64,000 bases of DNA from Corvus cornix cornix (lineage: Eukaryota > Chordata > Aves > Passeriformes > Corvidae): positions 23,503,710 through 23,567,709 of the forward strand of contig NC_046334.1 in the NCBI RefSeq assembly GCF_000738735.6. Reading direction: 5' to 3'. Made by a program: the position numbers and the translations under genes. How positions within the stretch are numbered: the first letter of the stretch is position 1; every line of letters begins with the position of its first letter. The notes beneath the pieces are model-generated. The model was given only the letters and a program-made list of their open reading frames with translations, ran no database searches and was not told where the DNA came from. Positions 61,201 through 64,000 of the stretch are shown piece after piece.

Positions 61201-63613
61201 TATATTAAAAAAAACACCCTAAGGAAGGATGCCATCTCCTGAGCATGTTACATGAAATAGAATTAATGATGAATGATATTTCCAATATAAATCACAAAAC
61301 TCTGTGACTTGTACAAATAAGAGAAGAGATCTACTCACAATTCATCTAACATCTGGAGAGAAGAAAAGCTGTTTTCATTTAGGGAGCTGATTTTATTTCG
61401 TCTCATCACCCTGAAAGAATAAAACAAACTTATGTTGCTTCTTCTTGATATCTATTTGATTTTGGAGAGAAGATTTTATATAAACTTTAAAAGTTCTCTG
61501 TTCTCTGCATCTTCAAATATTTGCCCAATTCCATTAACAAGTTAATTGCATCTAGAGGTTTGCCATTTTATTATTTGGTAAATAACTTTTTTTGCCTATA
61601 CATCCTATACACGCATGTACTTCTGCATATATATGTATATATATATATACACACATAGACCCATGGTAGGCTGGTGTACAGTGGCTGAGGGCCAATTAAA
61701 GGGAAGATTAAGTGGCCTGGAAGGCTTGTGACCTAACCATATCTCAGACACAGGCACATGGTTGTGCAACGTTTCATTCACCCTTATTGCACCTGCCACT
61801 GGGCTTATTCCTTAAATGAACAACCTGGATTTTAAGAACTAAGAGAAAACCAAGAGTATGGGTCCTGCAGAAGAGTTAAAAATTGAAAGTGACACACACC
61901 ATGGAGCCTACTAATCTACCAAAAAGTAGAAGGGATTTTCTGAAGATGGTTACATCATCACTGAAGAAACTTCGGAGAAAATTCTAAAATTGATGAGCCA
62001 GCCAACCCACCAGCCAATCAAAATAAGCAACAAGCTATATGTTTTGTATGTTTGCTGGTTCTCATTATGAGATATTTGACTCCAAAAAAAAGGTTATAAT
62101 GAAAATTTCTAAATCTTAGTATCAACCAAAATCTCTTCAGTCAAGTTTAGTTACATATTTCAATGTGGAACTTTGCTATAAAATGTAAACAGTGGTTATT
62201 CTGTGTGGTGCTCACTTCAAACATTTTAATTTAATATCCTCAAGAGATAAATAGCCGTAATACTCAGGCAACTTTTATATTAGCTGTAATGAATCACTTG
62301 GCTGTTCAGTATAAGCACATCTCACTCTGGCTAGCTAGCATATCCCATTACTTACAGAACAGTTAGAGTGCTGCAGGAGATGAAAGTGGCATTTCTCACA
62401 TGATGGATATGGTTGCCTTCAAGGTCTCTGAGATATAAAAGAACCCCATCAATCATTGAAAATAAACATAGGTACTTATTCTAAGGTAATTGAAGAAAAA
62501 TACAACCAGAACTTCTTGCCTACACAGAAGAGAGTGGGAGGCAGACATGTAATACTTCTGCACACTTAACTGATGGCTTCAGACCACTAGCCCTGCAGTG
62601 ACCCAGCAGGCACTCTGCAGGATCCAGCACCCCATTAGAAAAAGTGGCATGGAAGTGCCATTCAAAGACAAAAAAAAAATATTATTCTAGTGAAATAAGG
62701 TGGACTTACAGCCAGTTTAATCTTGGCATATATTGGCAAAGAGGTTTATCAGGCAAACGAGCAAGAGAATTATTCATCATCTCTCTGAAAAAAAAAAAGA
62801 GGAATAGTACAGCTGGTTATATTTGTACAGTTATAGAAAAAATTAACGTCTCTTATGTACTTCTGAAAAAAAAAATTCAGATCTTGAATAGTGTTGAAAG
62901 TAGTATTATTTTCTTCAACTTCCACATATTTTCCCTGTGGCATCCTGTGCAGCAGTATCTTATCCTTAGCTTGCTAATTATCAGGAAAGATGTTTACTCC
63001 ACTTCACTGCTATTAAAATGAAATGTAGCAAGCCAATATAAATCTACTATTCAGTCAGAACATGTAACTTCTCTGGGTGATGGGTGAAGTGGGATGTGGA
63101 GGCAGGTTTCCCTCTGGGATGCGGGGGAAGAGGGTTCCTCATCTTTCGGGCTGGAGAGGGCAGTGGCAGACCACAGAGAGGTCTTGGGGATGGGGGCTGT
63201 GCTGCTGCCAGGGGCAGGGACTGTGGGACCCCCTCGTGTCACTCCACGGCTCTGGAGGACACCTGGAACCCAGTGCTGCTGCTGCCTCGACACTGCCCTC
63301 CCAGTGACACCTTTCATCATTTCCCCCGCCCTTCTCCCTATACTTTTCCAGTCACTGCATATCCACTGCTGCCAAAATCCTCCTACTCCAGCACATTTTG
63401 CCTGGCGTAAGGAAAAGCTGCAGGTTTACTGCCGGCACTCTGGGGTGAGCAAGAAGAGTTGGTGTAAAAAGGTTTTTATATGCATATGCCCTTCCTATTC
63501 TGTTCTTTTAAGTAACATTTTTTATCTTGTTTCATACTTACAGAAGAATAAGGGATTTGAGTCCATAGAATGTTAATGGATAGATCCGATTTATCCTATT
63601 GTTTTCAATTATC
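51909..63613 (-). CDS. RXFP1: RXFP1, relaxin family peptide receptor 1, 3' part (11 coding exons); 5' exons beyond right edge
   Basis: A plasma-membrane LRR-containing class A GPCR for relaxin that signals mainly through Gs/cAMP (family knowledge). Exons in window, 5' to 3' on minus: 63613-63542, 62784-62710, 62427-62356, 61410-61339, 60591-60520, 59334-59263, 57264-57193, 56961-56732, 55401-54991, 54482-54264, 52210-51909. Counting back from the human 18-exon gene these are exons 8-18. They encode 555 residues: seven leucine-rich-repeat units, one per 72- or 75-nt exon, then the hinge (KKFQYCGYAPHVRSC), seven helices and the C-tail ending STRLNSYT. The helix 3 motif is EKY and helix 7 has NPLLY. 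All phases close and all introns are GT-AG. The LDLa module and first LRRs are not in the window. Confidence 0.97.
52211..54263 (-). other. RXFP1: RXFP1 intron 17
   Basis: 2.05 kb, pyrimidine-rich near 52.3-53.0 kb, with no recognisable element. The ATAGTTCA word recurs near 54078, 54108 and 54170. Confidence 0.55.
54264..54482 (-). CDS. RXFP1: RXFP1 coding exon 17 (helices 5 to 6)
   Basis: VNLAAFIIIVFSYGSMFYSV closes helix 5, then loop 3 (TEIRNHIKKEMILAKR), helix 6 (FFFIVFTDALCWIPIFVLKL) and RVEIP. Acceptor AAACAG, donor CCAG|GTATGT. Confidence 0.96.
54991..55401 (-). CDS. RXFP1: RXFP1 coding exon 16 (helices 2 to 5)
   Basis: The largest exon here (411 nt): ADCLMGIYLFVIGAFDL (helix 2), LAILSTEVSVLLLTYLTLEK (helix 3, EKY in place of DRY), CRTISILVLIWIIGFAVAF (helix 4) and SQIYSVVIFL at the start of helix 5. 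Acceptor CCACAG, donor TTAG|GTAAGT. Confidence 0.97.
55481..55536. repeat. Compound (CA)n/(TA)n microsatellite in RXFP1 intron 15
   Basis: Interrupted CA repeats (55481-55512) followed by TA repeats (55513-55536). On the RXFP1 strand this lies 80-135 nt upstream of the exon 16 acceptor and reads (TA)n then (TG)n. Confidence 0.9.
56732..56961 (-). CDS. RXFP1: RXFP1 coding exon 15 (hinge, helix 1, start of helix 2)
   Basis: Encodes YFKKFQYCGYAPHVRSCKPN, helix 1 (VFVWVVSAITCFGNIFVICM) and the start of helix 2 up to SLC. It ends inside a Cys codon at T|GTGAGT; reading through the donor gives a short false extension. Confidence 0.96.
57193..57264 (-). CDS. RXFP1: RXFP1 coding exon 14 (last LRR)
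   Basis: 72 nt: SLEGIEIANIQRRMFRPLRN and LSH. Acceptor TTACAG, donor AT|GTAAGT. Confidence 0.95.
57368..57435. repeat. 34-bp perfect-length tandem duplication, two copies
   Basis: Copy 1 57368-57401 and copy 2 57402-57435 differ at one base (C versus G), so the duplication is recent. It lies in RXFP1 intron 13, about 100 bp upstream of exon 14 on the transcript. Confidence 0.93.
57838..57853. repeat. Short TA tract
   Basis: TATCTATATATATATAG in RXFP1 intron 13. Confidence 0.8.
58705..58940 (+). mobile_element. CR1 LINE 3'-end fragment, plus orientation
   Basis: Starts near 'gtagatttagactagatattagg' (the LDIRK block of the RT end) and reaches the terminal 'ctattctatgatttt' near 58.935 kb. 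It is antisense to RXFP1 and heavily decayed. Confidence 0.9.
59263..59334 (-). CDS. RXFP1: RXFP1 coding exon 13 (LRR)
   Basis: 72 nt: NLSYNPIKKIQIDQFDFLIK and LKS. Acceptor TTACAG, donor CT|GTAAGT. Confidence 0.95.
59552..59569. repeat. (CA)9 microsatellite
   Basis: Short perfect CA repeat in RXFP1 intron 12, in the plus-strand text after 'catgta'. Confidence 0.85.
60520..60591 (-). CDS. RXFP1: RXFP1 coding exon 12 (LRR)
   Basis: 72 nt: DLASNKIESLPPYIFKELKE and LSQ. Acceptor CTGCAG, donor CT|GTAAGG. Confidence 0.95.
61339..61410 (-). CDS. RXFP1: RXFP1 coding exon 11 (LRR)
   Basis: 72 nt: VMRRNKISSLNENSFSSLQM and LDE. Acceptor TTTCAG, donor TT|GTGAGT. Confidence 0.95.
61626..61652. repeat. 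TA/CA microsatellite in RXFP1 intron 10
   Basis: CATATATATGTATATATATATATACACACA; an interrupted TA repeat. Confidence 0.85.
62356..62427 (-). CDS. RXFP1: RXFP1 coding exon 10 (LRR)
   Basis: 72 nt: DLEGNHIHHVRNATFISCST and LTV. Acceptor CTCAG, donor CT|GTAAGT. Confidence 0.95.
62710..62784 (-). CDS. RXFP1: RXFP1 coding exon 9 (LRR)
   Basis: 75 nt, one codon longer than its neighbours, as in the human repeat: EMMNNSLARLPDKPLCQYMP and RLNW. Acceptor TTTCAG, donor CT|GTAAGT. Confidence 0.94.
63065..63430. other. GC-rich patch in RXFP1 intron 8
   Basis: About 360 bp of clearly higher G+C and low CpG inside an AT-rich intron, with open frames on both strands (63051-63576). It is not a CpG island and not a CR1 sequence I recognise. 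It could be an unlabelled repeat or a regulatory segment. Confidence 0.45.
63542..63613 (-). CDS. RXFP1: RXFP1 coding exon 8 (LRR)
   Basis: A 72-nt LRR exon: IIENNRINRIYPLTFYGLKS and LIL. Acceptor TTATAG, donor CT|GTAAGT. Confidence 0.93.
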
Positions 63614-64000
63614 CTATAAATTACAGCAAAATATGTATCAGATTGATAATTGACTTCAGTCTTAAAGAGATAATAAAAAGTAACAAGCTTTGCAGTGAAT
63701 TTCTTCAAAAGTCCAGTCAAACTACTTAAAAAAATTAACACATTATTCCTTGACAGGTTAAGATATTAATTGAATTAATTTCCTTTCAGAAGAATTTAAT
63801 TTAAAAAAAGTAACTTAGAAAACATCATTACTTTCAACTTAGAAAAAGTGTTTTCCTTTGAGGATTTTAAATCCTTTGATCAAGACATTTTGAATGGATT
63901 CTCAGAAAAAACAAAGCAGCACAATCTAACAGTATTCTGTGGCAATCCAACAGTCTCAAACATGCAGAAGAACGTACGATGTGTTATTTGCTTATTTTTA

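Noticed and set aside
1..64000. CRISPR arrays, tRNA/rRNA genes, operons or phage-like modules
   Set aside because: Scanned by eye on both strands. No regularly spaced repeats, no cloverleaf with A/B boxes, and all confident genes are intron-containing vertebrate genes.

Overview
This is vertebrate nuclear DNA, most likely from a bird. The coding exons have GT-AG introns, the gene order matches human 4q32.1 in inverted orientation, the introns are compact, and the only interspersed repeats I can recognise are CR1 LINE fragments, at least seven of them, with the typical truncated 3' part. Crocodilians and turtles also carry CR1, so 'bird' is an inference. There is no prokaryotic or phage content, no CRISPR array and no recognisable RNA gene.

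Layout, left to right. 1-3.85 kb is intron 1 of FNIP2 (minus strand), starting in a CR1 copy. 3.5-4.4 kb is a CpG island holding FNIP2 coding exon 1. 4.4-12.9 kb is intergenic, with two CR1 copies and an unassigned 182-codon minus-strand reading frame at 6.26-6.81 kb. 12.9-28.24 kb is PPID (cyclophilin 40, plus strand), complete in 10 coding exons that give 370 residues, the same length as human. 28.6-48.3 kb is ETFDH (electron-transfer flavoprotein:ubiquinone oxidoreductase, minus strand), complete in 13 coding exons that give 619 residues. 48.55-49.56 kb is C4orf46 (plus strand), complete in two exons that give 105 residues and sharing a CpG-island divergent promoter with ETFDH. 51.9-63.6 kb holds the last 11 coding exons of RXFP1 (relaxin receptor 1, minus strand): leucine-rich repeats, hinge, seven-helix domain and tail. 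Its 5' exons lie beyond the right edge.

The genes are neighbours but do not form a pathway. FNIP2 is a folliculin partner in AMPK/mTORC1 signalling. PPID is an HSP90 co-chaperone. ETFDH feeds electrons from fatty-acid and amino-acid dehydrogenases into ubiquinone. RXFP1 is a peptide-hormone GPCR. Neighbouring genes alternate strand: PPID/ETFDH tail-to-tail, ETFDH/C4orf46 head-to-head, C4orf46/RXFP1 tail-to-tail.

I set exon boundaries by hand from splice sites, reading-frame phase and remembered family sequences. All phases close without error in PPID, ETFDH, C4orf46 and the RXFP1 part. FNIP2 exon 1 is the exception, because its start codon and its conserved 3' end are in different frames. 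I see no convincing undescribed system. The best leads are that FNIP2 frame conflict, the unassigned reading frames at 2.7 and 6.3 kb, the divergent promoter, and a TG/TA repeat next to an RXFP1 splice acceptor.
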